DNA from: Blastococcus fimeti
Lineage (GTDB): Bacteria; Actinomycetota; Actinomycetes; Mycobacteriales; Geodermatophilaceae
Length of the DNA: 64,000 nt
NCBI GenBank assembly: GCA_900102115.1
Contig: FNAW01000004.1
Span: forward strand, 62,001 to 126,000
Direction of reading: 5' to 3'
Shown: piece after piece, positions 42,876 to 52,535 of the stretch
How positions within the stretch are numbered: the stretch's first letter is position 1
Layout: every line of letters begins with the position of its first letter
Program-made: the position numbers and the translations under genes
Notes under the pieces: model-generated
The model's input: the letters and a program-made list of their open reading frames with translations, nothing else
Told to the model about the DNA's origin: nothing
Databases searched by the model: none

Positions 42876-43886
42876 GTGACGCGAGCGAGCGTGGCCCGGC
42901 GGCTGGCGACCGGTGCCGCCTACGGCGGCGGTGGCGTCGGTCTGGCCGGTGCCGCCCTGCTCGCCCTGATCCGCGAGGAGGCACGGGCCGCGCGCCGTCG
43001 CGTCGACGCCCGCCGCGACCCCGACCCGCCGTCCGGCGACGGGGTCTACGGCCGCGGGCGCGGGAAGCCCATCTCCTTCACCGTGCTGGGCGACTCCAGC
43101 GCGGTGGGCCTGGGCGTCGAGCGGGCCACCCAGACCCCGGGCGTGCTGATCGCCGCCGCGCTGGCCGAGCTCGCCGAGCGCCCGGTGCGGCTCACCCGGC
43201 TGGCCGTCTCGGGTGCCAAGTCGCCGCAGCTGGACGCGCAGGTCGACGCCGCCCTCGCGGAGAAGCCCGACGTCGCGCTGATCATGATCGGCGCCAACGA
43301 CGTCACCAGCCGGACGCGGCCGGCGGTCTCGGTCCGCCACCTCGGGGACGCCGTCCGCCGCCTCACCGCGGCCGGTGCGGAGGTCGTCGTCGGCACCTGC
43401 CCCGACCTGGGCACGATCCGACCGATCCGCCAGCCGCTGCGCACCCTGGCCCGGCGCTGGAGCCGGCAGATGGCGGCGGCGCAGACCATCGCCGTCGTCG
43501 AGGCCGGCGGGCGCACGGTGTCGCTGGGCTCGGTGCTCGGCCCCACCTTCGCCTCGGACCGCGACATGTTCAGCCGGGACGAGTTCCACCCCAGCGCCGT
43601 GGGCTACGGGCACGCCGCCGCGGTGATCCTGCCGTCGGTCGCCGACGCTCTCGGCGTCTGGCCGGCGTCGGCCGACCGTCGCCGGGGCACCCGCCGGCGC
43701 GACTCGGTCCGCCCCGTGGCCAGCGCCGCGGCCCGGGCCGCCAGCCGGCCGGGCAGCGAGGTCCAGCCCGCCGAGGTGCCGGGCACCGAGTCCGGCCCCT
43801 GGGGCGGCTGGGCACTGCTGCGCCGCCGTCGCCCCCCGGAGCTGCCGACACCGGAGGAGGCCGACCGCGAGCCGGTCGCCCCCTGA
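42876..43886 (+). CDS. SGNH/GDSL hydrolase family protein
   Basis: 336 residues. A Gly/Ala-rich membrane-like N-terminal segment (residues 10-30) may be an anchor or signal. The hydrolase domain has block I ISFTVLGDSSAVGLG (nucleophile Ser), block III LIMIGANDVTS and block V DEFHPSAVGYGH with the catalytic Asp-His. The C-terminal 80 residues are Arg/Pro-rich. Likely a secreted or membrane-attached esterase/acyl hydrolase. GTG 42876 has GGAGGGAGG upstream. Confidence 0.88.
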   Translation: MTRASVARRLATGAAYGGGGVGLAGAALLALIREEARAARRRVDARRDPDPPSGDGVYGRGRGKPISFTVLGDSSAVGLGVERATQTPGVLIAAALAELAERPVRLTRLAVSGAKSPQLDAQVDAALAEKPDVALIMIGANDVTSRTRPAVSVRHLGDAVRRLTAAGAEVVVGTCPDLGTIRPIRQPLRTLARRWSRQMAAAQTIAVVEAGGRTVSLGSVLGPTFASDRDMFSRDEFHPSAVGYGHAAAVILPSVADALGVWPASADRRRGTRRRDSVRPVASAAARAASRPGSEVQPAEVPGTESGPWGGWALLRRRRPPELPTPEEADREPVAP

Positions 43887-43905
43887 CCGGCAGCGTGACG
43901 CGGGC

Positions 43906-43926
43906 CACACCCGGCTCCCGGGTGTG
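43906..43926. terminator. Hairpin after the SGNH hydrolase gene
   Basis: CACACCCGG (43906-43914) pairs perfectly with CCGGGTGTG (43918-43926) around a 3-nt loop, 19 nt past the stop. No T-run. Confidence 0.55.
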
Positions 43927-44021
43927 CCGCGGCTCATAAGCCGGAACGCGGCCGGGGTAGCTTCAGAGGTGACCCGACGTCCGGCGAGATCGTGGCCGGA
44001 CCCCCTCATCGTGGAGGACCC

Positions 44022-45242
44022 ATGCCCGAAGCAGTCATCGTCAGCACCGCCCGCTCCCCCATCGGCCGCGCCTTCAAGGGCTCCCTGAAGGACATGCGCC
44101 CCGACGACCTCGCCGCCGCCATCGTGCGCGCGGCCCTCGACAAGGTGCCGTCGCTCGACCCGCGCGACATCGACGACCTGATGCTCGGCGTCGGTCTCCC
44201 CGGTGGCGAGCAGGGCTACAACATGGGCCGCGTCGTCAGCGTCCTCATGGGCATGGACCACCTGCCCGGCACGACGATCACCCGCTACTGCTCCTCCTCG
44301 CTGCAGACCACCCGCATGGCGATGCACGCCATCAAGGCCGGCGAGGGCGACGTGTACATCTCCGCCGGCGTCGAGATGGTGTCCCGCTTCGTGAAGGGCA
44401 ACAGCGACGGCCTGCCGGACACGAAGAACCCGCTGTTCGAGGAGGCCCAGGCCAAGGCGGCCAAGGACGCCGAGAGCGGCGCCGAGACGTGGGAGGACCC
44501 GCGCGAGAACGGCGCCCTGCCCGACGTCTACATCGGCATGGGCCAGACCGCCGAGAACCTCGCGCTGATCAAGGACGTCTCCCGCCAGGAGATGGACGAG
44601 TTCGCCGCCCGCAGCCAGAACCTGGCCGTGGAGTCGATCGACAACGGCTTCTGGGCCCGCGAGATCACCCCCGTGACCACGCCGGACGGCACCGTCGTCA
44701 GCCAGGACGACGGCCCGCGTCGCGGCACCACCGTCGAGGGCCTGTCCGGCCTCAAGCCGGCCTTCCGCCCCAACGGCCGCGCGACGGCCGGCAACGCGTG
44801 TCCGCTCAACGACGGCGCCGCCGCCGTGATCGTCATGAGCGACACCAAGGCCGCCGAGCTGGGCCTCACCCCGCTGGCCCGCATCGTCTCCACCGCGGTC
44901 ACCGGCCTCTCGCCGGAGATCATGGGCTACGGCCCGGTGGACGCCTCGCGGGTGGCCCTCAAGCGCGCGGGCATGACCATCGACGACATCGACCTCGTGG
45001 AGATCAACGAGGCGTTCGCCGCTCAGGTCATCCCGAGCTACCGCGACCTGAACATCGACATCGACAAGCTGAACGTCAACGGTGGCGCCATCGCCGTCGG
45101 CCACCCGTTCGGCATGACCGGTGCCCGCATCACCGGCACGCTGATCAACGGCCTGCAGACCCGCGACAAGACGTTCGGTCTCGAGACCATGTGCGTCGGT
45201 GGCGGCATGGGCATGGCGATGGTCATCGAGCGCCTCTCCTGA
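44022..45242 (+). CDS. Acetyl-CoA C-acyltransferase (thiolase)
   Basis: A 406-residue thiolase, cleaving 3-ketoacyl-CoA in beta-oxidation or condensing acetyl-CoA. Catalytic Cys in TRYCSSSLQTTRMAMHAI, the second Cys in ETMCVGGGMGMAMV and His in GGAIAVGHPFGMTGAR are all present. Start ATG 44022 has GTGGAGGAC upstream; the frame further 5' is promoter region, where TAGCTT (43958-43963) is a possible -10. Stands alone, so the pathway direction cannot be told. Two hairpins follow. Confidence 0.94.
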   Translation: MPEAVIVSTARSPIGRAFKGSLKDMRPDDLAAAIVRAALDKVPSLDPRDIDDLMLGVGLPGGEQGYNMGRVVSVLMGMDHLPGTTITRYCSSSLQTTRMAMHAIKAGEGDVYISAGVEMVSRFVKGNSDGLPDTKNPLFEEAQAKAAKDAESGAETWEDPRENGALPDVYIGMGQTAENLALIKDVSRQEMDEFAARSQNLAVESIDNGFWAREITPVTTPDGTVVSQDDGPRRGTTVEGLSGLKPAFRPNGRATAGNACPLNDGAAAVIVMSDTKAAELGLTPLARIVSTAVTGLSPEIMGYGPVDASRVALKRAGMTIDDIDLVEINEAFAAQVIPSYRDLNIDIDKLNVNGGAIAVGHPFGMTGARITGTLINGLQTRDKTFGLETMCVGGGMGMAMVIERLS

Positions 45243-45248
45243 GCCCGC

Positions 45249-45279
45249 TCCGGGGGCTCCCGCACCGGGAGCCCCCGGA
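45249..45279. terminator. Terminator hairpin of the thiolase gene
   Basis: A perfect 14-bp stem (45249-45262 with 45266-45279) and 3-nt loop, 7 nt past the thiolase stop. Confidence 0.75.
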
Positions 45280-45326
45280 CATGACAGTGGCCCGGCCCCC
45301 TCACGGGGACCGGGCCACTGTCATGT
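45280..45326. terminator. Second hairpin, shared by the convergent Bax1-like gene
   Basis: A 22-bp stem (45279-45300 with 45305-45326, one G-U pair) and a TCAC loop, directly abutting the previous hairpin. Being near-symmetric it can end transcription from both thiolase (+) and the Bax1-like gene (-, stop at 45356). Confidence 0.8.
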
Positions 45327-45355
45327 GGTGCAGCGTTCAGGGTGCAGGGTTCAGC

Positions 45356-46156
45356 TCACTCGCGGAGGTAGCTGAGCAGGCGCAGGATCTCGATGTACAG
45401 CCAGACCACCGTGACCAGCAGGCCGAAGGCGATGTACCAGGCGAACTTCGCCGGGGCGCCGCGGCGGATGGCCTCGTCGGCCATGTCGAAGTCCATGAGC
45501 AGCAGGAACGCGGCGATGCCGATCATGACGACGCTGAAGATGATCCCCAGCGGGCCGTCGGAGCGGATGCCCAGACCGTCGTCCATGAAGAAGTAGGCGA
45601 AGAAGTTCGCCACCATCAGCACCAGGGCGCCGATGAGCGCACCGAACACCCAGCGGGTCAGCTTCGGGGTCACCCGGACGGCGCCGGTCTTGTAGACCAC
45701 CAGCATGCCGCCGAACACACCGAAGGTGCCGATCAGCGCCTGCATCACGATGCCGGGGTAGATGGTGTTGAACGCCTCGCTGATGGCGCCGAGCGCGACG
45801 CCGTAGAGGGCGCCGTAGCTGAGCGTGGCGATCGGGTTGGCGATCTGCTTGAACGAGATCACCAGGCCGAGCACGAAGGCGACCAGGACGGCCGGGAGGG
45901 CCAGGCCCCAGGCCGCGTCGCCGGGGGCGGCCCAGACGGCCGCCGCGGCGAGCACCGTCACCAGGAACGACAGGCCCGTCTTGGTGACGACGTCGTCCAT
46001 CGTGAGGTAGCGCGTCGTCGTCGCCGCGTACGGCGTGGGAGCTGCGTAGGGGTCCTGGGTCGGTGCGCCGTACTGGGGCTGGGCGCCCCAGGGTGCGGCC
46101 TGCTGGCCGTTGCCGGCGGCGCCGAAGCCCTTGAACGCCGGGTTGTTGCTGGGCAT
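45356..46156 (-). CDS. Bax inhibitor-1/YccA family membrane protein
   Basis: 266 residues. A Gly/Gln/Ala/Pro-rich cytoplasmic start (about 1-50) is followed by seven membrane segments of the TMBIM/BI-1 family (YccA), which form calcium-leak or protease-regulating channels. Family marks: KQIANPIATLSYGALYGVAL, AISEAFNTIYPGIVMQALIG and LLLMDFDMADEAIRRGAPAK. ATG 46156 has GAGGAG 6 nt upstream; the earlier ATGs at 46162 and 46210 have no usable site. Confidence 0.9.
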   Translation of the reverse strand: MPSNNPAFKGFGAAGNGQQAAPWGAQPQYGAPTQDPYAAPTPYAATTTRYLTMDDVVTKTGLSFLVTVLAAAAVWAAPGDAAWGLALPAVLVAFVLGLVISFKQIANPIATLSYGALYGVALGAISEAFNTIYPGIVMQALIGTFGVFGGMLVVYKTGAVRVTPKLTRWVFGALIGALVLMVANFFAYFFMDDGLGIRSDGPLGIIFSVVMIGIAAFLLLMDFDMADEAIRRGAPAKFAWYIAFGLLVTVVWLYIEILRLLSYLRE

Positions 46157-46341
46157 CGTCATCTCCTCGAGGTGACCGTGGATCGTGTCGTACACGGTGG
46201 TGCACTCCACTCGGTCAGGTCAACGCCCTGGGGCCCCGGGTAGTTCCGGCGTGTCGGCCGTTCCCCCAGGTGGGCATCGCGACGGCGCGCTGCGGCGGCG
46301 CGGCCGGCACCACCGGACCCCGCCGCCGCCCCGCGGCCGGG

Positions 46342-47922
46342 TCAGGCCGCGGCGGTCAGCCCGCCGCTGCCGTGACCGGAGCCACCGCCGTGCCCGTGCC
46401 CGTTCCCGTGGCCGTTCCCGCTGCCGTTGCCGTTGCCGTTGCCGCCCTGCCCGTGCCCGCCGGAGTTCCCCGGTCCGGCCAGCGTCAGCGTGGCGAAGGC
46501 GATGGCGTCGGCGTTCTCGTCGAGCACCGGCAGGCTCAGGTTGCCGATGTCGTCGCAGGCCTGGTGGTAGCAGGGGTCGTACCACTCCCCCGCGGTCCCG
46601 CCGTAGCGCGCGGCCTGCTCCGGGGTCTTGACGCCCTCGGCACCGGTGAACAGCCCGCCCGAGGGGATGCCGGCCGCCGCGAACGCGTCGTAGTCGCTGC
46701 GCCCGTCGAACTCGGTGTCCTCGTGCGCGAGCCCCCGGGCGTCGTAGAACTCCTCGAAGAGGTGCTCGATCGCGGCCGACTCCGGCGTGACGAAGCCCTC
46801 CGGCGCCTCGAAGTCCGACCCGTCGCCGTCGTACACGAAGCGGACGAAGTTCGGCGAGCCGACCATGTCGAAGTTCAGGTAGGAGCCGATCCGGGCGAGC
46901 TCGGTCTCCGGCAGGGAGTCGACGTAGTGCTGGGAGCCGACCAGGCCGAGTTCCTCGGCCCCCCACCAGGCGAACCGCACGGGGTGGTCCGGCCTCGTCT
47001 TCCGCAGGTTCTCCGCCACCTCCAGGATCGCCGCGCTGCCGGTGCCGTTGTCGTTGATCCCGGGGCCCTCGGTCACCGAGTCCAGGTGGCCGCCGATCAT
47101 CACCACGCCGTCGGCGCTGCGGCCGGGCAGCTCGGCAAGGACGTTCTCGGTGGTGCGCAGCTCGCTGACGGACTGGAGGTCGATGCTGAGCGTCGTCCCC
47201 ACCAGGGTCGGGCCAAGGGCGGCGGTGGTGTCGAGGACCGGGATGCCGACGGGAGCGCCCAGCTGGCCGCCGATCAGGCCCACGCGGTCCGGTGCGGCGC
47301 CGTCGTTGAAGATGACCGCACCCACCGCGCCGGCGGCCTCGGCGTTGGCCGCCTTGACGCCGAAGTCGCAGGTGCCGCGCTTGATGACCGCGATGGCCCC
47401 GGCGACCTCCGGCCCGAAGTCGGCGGCCTCGCAGCCACTGTCGGCGCCGGCGATGTCCACGGCGACCGCGATCGCCTCGGGAGTGCCGGAGCCCGACAGG
47501 CTCATGTCCTGGAAGTCCGTGCCGTAGACGTAGGTTGTCGGCGACGGGGCCACCTGCTGGAAGGTCGGCTCCGCGGTCAGCTCGTAGAAGGGGAACTCGA
47601 ACTCCTGACGCTGGACCGTGTAGCCCGCGGCCCGCAGCCGGGACTCCAAGTAGTCGGCGGACGCCGTGTACCCGCTGGTGCCGGACGCGCGGTTGCCGTC
47701 GTGGGCGTCGGCGATCCCCTGGAAGGCGGCGAGGTGCTCCTGCACGCCTTCGACGGTCACGCACTCGAGCAGCTTGTCGACGCTGTTGTTGGTGCGGTTC
47801 TCGCAGCCGCTGCCTCCGGCCTGGGCCGGCCCGGCGGTGACAAACGTCCCCGTGGCTGCGAGCAGACCGGCTGCAGAGGTGGCGACGAGCCGCGCGCGGC
47901 GGCTCGGACGGGCATGGGTCAT
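46342..47922 (-). CDS. Secreted M28 aminopeptidase with PA insert and Gly/His/Asn-rich tail
   Basis: 526 residues. Signal peptide at 1-36 (LVATSAAGLLAATGTFVTAG). Residues around 130-250 form a protease-associated domain (CDFGVKAANAEAAGAVGAVI). The M28 catalytic domain has the di-zinc set MIGGHLDSV, GINDNGTGSAAILE, FAWWGAEELGLVGS, DGRSDYDAF and CYHQACDDIGN, as in Streptomyces aminopeptidase S. After about residue 480 comes a 45-residue Gly/Asn/His/Ser tail (GNGNGNGSGNGHGNGHGHGG). ATG has GAGGGA upstream. Secreted peptide scavenging is likely. Confidence 0.93.
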   Translation of the reverse strand: MTHARPSRRARLVATSAAGLLAATGTFVTAGPAQAGGSGCENRTNNSVDKLLECVTVEGVQEHLAAFQGIADAHDGNRASGTSGYTASADYLESRLRAAGYTVQRQEFEFPFYELTAEPTFQQVAPSPTTYVYGTDFQDMSLSGSGTPEAIAVAVDIAGADSGCEAADFGPEVAGAIAVIKRGTCDFGVKAANAEAAGAVGAVIFNDGAAPDRVGLIGGQLGAPVGIPVLDTTAALGPTLVGTTLSIDLQSVSELRTTENVLAELPGRSADGVVMIGGHLDSVTEGPGINDNGTGSAAILEVAENLRKTRPDHPVRFAWWGAEELGLVGSQHYVDSLPETELARIGSYLNFDMVGSPNFVRFVYDGDGSDFEAPEGFVTPESAAIEHLFEEFYDARGLAHEDTEFDGRSDYDAFAAAGIPSGGLFTGAEGVKTPEQAARYGGTAGEWYDPCYHQACDDIGNLSLPVLDENADAIAFATLTLAGPGNSGGHGQGGNGNGNGSGNGHGNGHGHGGGSGHGSGGLTAAA

Positions 47923-48003
47923 CGGTTCCCTCGGATCTCGTCTCGATCGGACGCCTACCGATGGCTCAACGACCCGAATACGGAACAGTGACGGCCGACA
48001 CAC

Positions 48004-48159
48004 TCAGCCGCTTCGGTCGGCCGCAGACCGGTCACCACGTCGGGAGAACCAGTACCGCGGCTCCTGCGCCGTCTCCCGGGCGGCGATGGATCCCACGGCC
48101 GCCTCGTAGAGCTCTGCCAGCGCGCCTCTGGCCGCGGAGGGCGCCAGCACGCGGCGCAT
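48004..48159 (-). CDS. Possible small protein upstream of the M28 gene
   Basis: A 51-residue frame (MRRVLAPSAARGALAELYEA, then AVGSIAARETAQEPRYWFSR) with nearly all G/C third positions, as in real genes here. A longer start at 48216 would add 19 residues with poorer codon use. No family recognised and no strong ribosome binding site; it fills the otherwise empty 47923-48245 stretch between the M28 gene and the tRNA. Confidence 0.3.
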   Translation of the reverse strand: MRRVLAPSAARGALAELYEAAVGSIAARETAQEPRYWFSRRGDRSAADRSG

Positions 48160-48245
48160 CGTGCCACTTCTGGGTCCGACAGGACCGTTCTGCTGATGCG
48201 GAGCCATGGTCGGCATGTCGCCCGGACCGGCGGTGGTTCCGCCTG

Positions 48246-48319
48246 TGCCCCCGGTCGGGTTCGAACCGACACTTGGACCCTTTTAAGGGGTCTGCCTCTG
48301 CCAGTTGGGCTACGGGGGC
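48246..48319 (-). tRNA. tRNA with anticodon UAA (Leu) but short variable arm
   Basis: The - strand folds into a full 74-nt cloverleaf: acceptor GCCCCCG/CGGGGGC, D arm GCCC...GGC, anticodon arm GACCC-CTTAAAA-GGGTC, a 5-nt variable region CAAGT, T arm GTCGG-TTCGAAC-CCGAC, discriminator A. The anticodon reads UAA, which pairs with UUA (Leu). Bacterial tRNA-Leu normally has a long class II variable arm, absent here. CCA is not encoded. Confidence 0.9.
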
Positions 48320-48359
48320 CGTTCGTCTGCGCTGGCCAGCACGCTAGCGCCGCCGGAGG

Positions 48360-49127
48360 TCAGTCGGCCGACCCGGCCAGTTCCGTCGCCCGGGTGAGGA
48401 CGGCGTCCAGCATCGGCTCGGTGAGCTTCCCGGTGAAGGTGTTCTGCTGGCTGACGTGGTAGCTGCCGAGCACGGTCAGCGGCCCGCGCGGCCCCGACAG
48501 CTGTACCTCGGCGCCGTGCCCGAACACCGGCCGGGGCCTCGGGATCGCGTAGCCCGCGGCGGCGAGCACCGGCCACAGCGCCGTCCAGCCGAACCCGCCG
48601 AGCACCACGACCACCCGCAGCCGGGGCAGGAGGTCCAGCTCGCGGGCCAGCCACGGCGAGCAGGTGTCGCGCTCCTCCGGCGTGGGCGCGTTCGCCGGAG
48701 GAGCGCAGCGCACCGCGGCGGCGACCCGCACGTCGGTGAGTTCGAGTCCGTCCTCGAGGTGCGTGGAGGTCGGCTGGTTGGCCAGGCCGGCCCGCCACAG
48801 GGCGGCGAAGATCCAGTCCCCGCTGCGGTCGCCGGTGAACACCCGGCCGGTGCGGTTCCCGCCGTGCGCCGCCGGCGCCAGTCCGACGACGGCGATGCGC
48901 GCGTCGGCCGGCCCGAGCCCGGGCACCGGCCGACCCCAGTACTCCTCCTGCCGGAACGACGCCCGCTTCACCCGGGCCACCTCCTCGCGCCAGGCGACCA
49001 GCCGCGGGCAGGCGCAGCAGCCGGAGATCCGCTGGTCGAGGACGGCGAGCTCGCGGGTGGCCCGCGCTCCCCGCACCACCCCGGCCGGCGTCCGGGTGAC
49101 CGGGAAGCCCCCGGCGTCCAGTGCCAC
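48360..49127 (-). CDS. Family 5 uracil-DNA glycosylase (UdgB type)
   Basis: 255 residues. Removes uracil (and often hypoxanthine) from DNA. Four Cys for an iron-sulfur cluster are present (CCACPRL near 37-41; RCAPP and DTCSPW near 135-150). Motif A reads GLAPAAHGGNRTGRVFTGD, lacking the polar catalytic residue as expected for family 5, and the C-terminal motif is YHVSQQNTFTGKL. Followed on the same strand after ppx, likely cotranscribed. GTG start, 5 nt after the ppx stop. Confidence 0.92.
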   Translation of the reverse strand: MALDAGGFPVTRTPAGVVRGARATRELAVLDQRISGCCACPRLVAWREEVARVKRASFRQEEYWGRPVPGLGPADARIAVVGLAPAAHGGNRTGRVFTGDRSGDWIFAALWRAGLANQPTSTHLEDGLELTDVRVAAAVRCAPPANAPTPEERDTCSPWLARELDLLPRLRVVVVLGGFGWTALWPVLAAAGYAIPRPRPVFGHGAEVQLSGPRGPLTVLGSYHVSQQNTFTGKLTEPMLDAVLTRATELAGSAD

Positions 49128-49131
49128 CGGG

Positions 49132-50082
49132 TCAGCCGCGGGCGAGCCGCAGCGCGATGCCGTCGAGGATGTCGTGCTCGCTGACGACGACCTCGTCCAG
49201 GCCGAACTCGTCCATGATCACCCGCAGGATGAGCGCGCCCGCGCCGATGACGTCGACCCGGCCGGGGTGCATGACCCGCAGCGCCGCCCGGTCGGCCCGG
49301 GGCATGGCCAGCAGCAGGTCGCTCACCCGCCGCACGTCGGCGACGGGGATGCGCGAGCCGTGGATGACGTCGGGGTCGTAGGCGGGCAGCTCGAGGGCCA
49401 GGGCCGCGACGGTGGTCACCGACCCGGCCAGCCCGACCAGGCTCGCCGCCTCCACGACCGGCACCTCGGCGGTGACCAGCGCCAGGGCCGCCCGGATGTC
49501 GGCGACGGTCGCCGCCACCTCGGCGGGCGACGCCGGGTCGCCGTGCAGCCGCCGCTCGGTCAGCCGCACGCAGCCGATGTCCACCGACCGGGCCGCGCAC
49601 AGCCCGGACGCGTCGCCGAGCACGAACTCCGTCGACCCGCCGCCGATGTCGACGACGAGGAACGGCGACCGGGGCGCCGCCGCACCGTGCGCCGCCGCGG
49701 CGGTCTCCAGGGACGCCGTCGCGCCCAGGAAGGAGAGCTCGGCCTCCTCCCGCCCCGGGACGACGTCGGGCAGCCGGCCCAGCGTGGTCAGCACCATCTG
49801 CTCGAACTCGCCGCGGTTGGCGGCGTCCCGGGTGGCGCTGGTCGCGACCATCCGGACGTCCTCGGCACCCAGCTCGCGGGCGGTCGCCGCGTACTCCGCC
49901 AGCACCACGCGGGTGCGCTCGATCGCCTCGGCGGCCAGCCGGCCGGTGGCGTCGACGCCCTGACCGAGCCGGACGACCTCCATGCGGCGGACCAGATCGG
50001 TCGCCCCGCCCGTCGGCGGCACGTCGGCGACGAGCAGCCGGATGGAGTTGGTCCCGCAGTCGATGGCGGCGACCCGGGTCAC
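49132..50082 (-). CDS. ppx: Ppx/GppA-family exopolyphosphatase
   Basis: 316 residues of the ASKHA fold: AAIDCGTNSIRLLVADV (phosphate 1), MVATSATRDAANRGEF, PFLVVDIGGGSTEFVLGD (phosphate 2) and VGLAGSVTTVAALAL. Hydrolyses polyphosphate or pppGpp; this short form equals mycobacterial Ppx2. GTG start overlaps the DUF501 stop (GTGA). Same order as Rv1025-Rv1026. Confidence 0.92.
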   Translation of the reverse strand: MTRVAAIDCGTNSIRLLVADVPPTGGATDLVRRMEVVRLGQGVDATGRLAAEAIERTRVVLAEYAATARELGAEDVRMVATSATRDAANRGEFEQMVLTTLGRLPDVVPGREEAELSFLGATASLETAAAAHGAAAPRSPFLVVDIGGGSTEFVLGDASGLCAARSVDIGCVRLTERRLHGDPASPAEVAATVADIRAALALVTAEVPVVEAASLVGLAGSVTTVAALALELPAYDPDVIHGSRIPVADVRRVSDLLLAMPRADRAALRVMHPGRVDVIGAGALILRVIMDEFGLDEVVVSEHDILDGIALRLARG

Positions 50083-50582
50083 GAAGGCTCCCCCTCCGGC
50101 AGCGCGCAGGGGCCCTTCGCCCACCACTCGCCCATGCCCTCGACCGCGCGGTCGCCGATCGGGTTCACACCCGGCCCGGCGGCCAGCGCGTGCCCGGCCA
50201 GCGCATGCAGGCACTTGACCCGGTCGGGCATGCCGCCGGCGGTGGCGCGGGTGGGCAGCACGTCCTTGGCGTCCCGCTCCGCCAGGTAGGCCTCGTGCGC
50301 GGCCCGGTAGGCCGCGGCCAGCTCGGCATCGGTGCCCAGCTCGTCCTGCCACTCGCGCATGCGGCCGGCCGACTCCAGCCGGCTGGCCGCGGCCGAGGCC
50401 CGCGGGCAGGTCAGGTAGTAGAGCGTCGGGAACGGCGTGCCGTCCTCGAGCCGGGGTGCGGTCTCCACGACGTCGGGCTGGCCGCACGGACAGCGGTGCG
50501 CGACCCCCTCCAGGGCGCGGGGCGACCGGCCCAGCTGCCGCTCGACGACGTCGCGGTCGGCCGGGGTGATCGGCTCGCTCAC
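50079..50582 (-). CDS. DUF501 domain-containing protein
   Basis: 167 residues. Family core: LGRSPRALEGVAHRCPCGQP, FPTLYYLTCPRASAAASRLE and GMPDRVKCLHALAGHALAAG. The Cys/His spacing suggests metal binding. Function unknown; always between the FtsB/DivIC-like gene and ppx in actinobacteria. GTG start overlapping the previous stop. Confidence 0.9.
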   Translation of the reverse strand: MSEPITPADRDVVERQLGRSPRALEGVAHRCPCGQPDVVETAPRLEDGTPFPTLYYLTCPRASAAASRLESAGRMREWQDELGTDAELAAAYRAAHEAYLAERDAKDVLPTRATAGGMPDRVKCLHALAGHALAAGPGVNPIGDRAVEGMGEWWAKGPCALPEGEPS

Positions 50583-51175
50583 TCCTGGGGCTCCTCGGGC
50601 AGATCGCCGTCGGCGCGGGCGACGGACTCCATCAGGCCCTCGAACCACGGCTGCGGCTCGGTGGGCGCGGCCGCCTCGTCCAGGGTGCCGGCGTCGCCCT
50701 CGACCGCCTCGCCGTCCACGACGACGACCAGCCGGTCACCGGGCAGCACGTAGGTGAGCCGCTCCCGCGCCTGGCGCTGGGTCCAGGAGGGATCGTCCTG
50801 CCGCTCCAGCTGCGCCTCGAGCTCGGCGGCCCGCAGGTCGAGCTCCTGGCCCTGCGCGCCGAGCTCGGCCAGCTCCTGCTGCCCGGCCAGGTACTGGCGG
50901 AACGGGCCGGCCAGGGTGAGGGCGAGCAGCAGGACCAGCGCGAAGAGCAGCACCGCCCGCCCGGTGAGCAGCGGCCGGCGGCGGCCGGCCGGCGCGGGGC
51001 TCGTCCTGGTCGGCCGGCGCGCGGCGCGGCGCTCCCCCGGGCGGCGGGTCGGGTGCGGCGTCCCCGACCGCAGCCCGGTGCGCACCGGACGGGTCGTGTG
51101 GACCCGCGGTACGCGACCGGTGCTGCGGGAACCGGACGGCGGGGTGCCGCCGCGCCGGCCGCGGACGCTGCTCAT
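50579..51175 (-). CDS. FtsB/DivIC-like septum formation initiator protein
   Basis: 198 residues. Basic, Pro/Arg-rich cytoplasmic N-terminus (1-65), one membrane helix (LFALVLLLALTLAGPF), then an extracytoplasmic coiled coil (QQELAELGAQGQELDLRAAE, LEAQLERQDDP) and WTQRQARERLTYVLPGD, the DivIC signature. An acidic tail follows. It should join FtsL and FtsQ in the divisome. Matches mycobacterial Rv1024 by position next to eno. Confidence 0.88.
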   Translation of the reverse strand: MSSVRGRRGGTPPSGSRSTGRVPRVHTTRPVRTGLRSGTPHPTRRPGERRAARRPTRTSPAPAGRRRPLLTGRAVLLFALVLLLALTLAGPFRQYLAGQQELAELGAQGQELDLRAAELEAQLERQDDPSWTQRQARERLTYVLPGDRLVVVVDGEAVEGDAGTLDEAAAPTEPQPWFEGLMESVARADGDLPEEPQE

Positions 51176-51185
51176 GGGCGGGAGG

Positions 51186-52535
<1,350 letters not shown>

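Noticed and set aside
46331..46352. GC hairpin CCGCGGCC/GGCCGCGG as M28 terminator
   Set aside because: The stop codon of the M28 gene lies inside the hairpin loop, so the structure overlaps coding sequence rather than following it.
48246..48319. tRNA as attachment site of an integrated element
   Set aside because: No integrase, no repeated 3' tRNA segment and no mobile-element genes were seen on either side.
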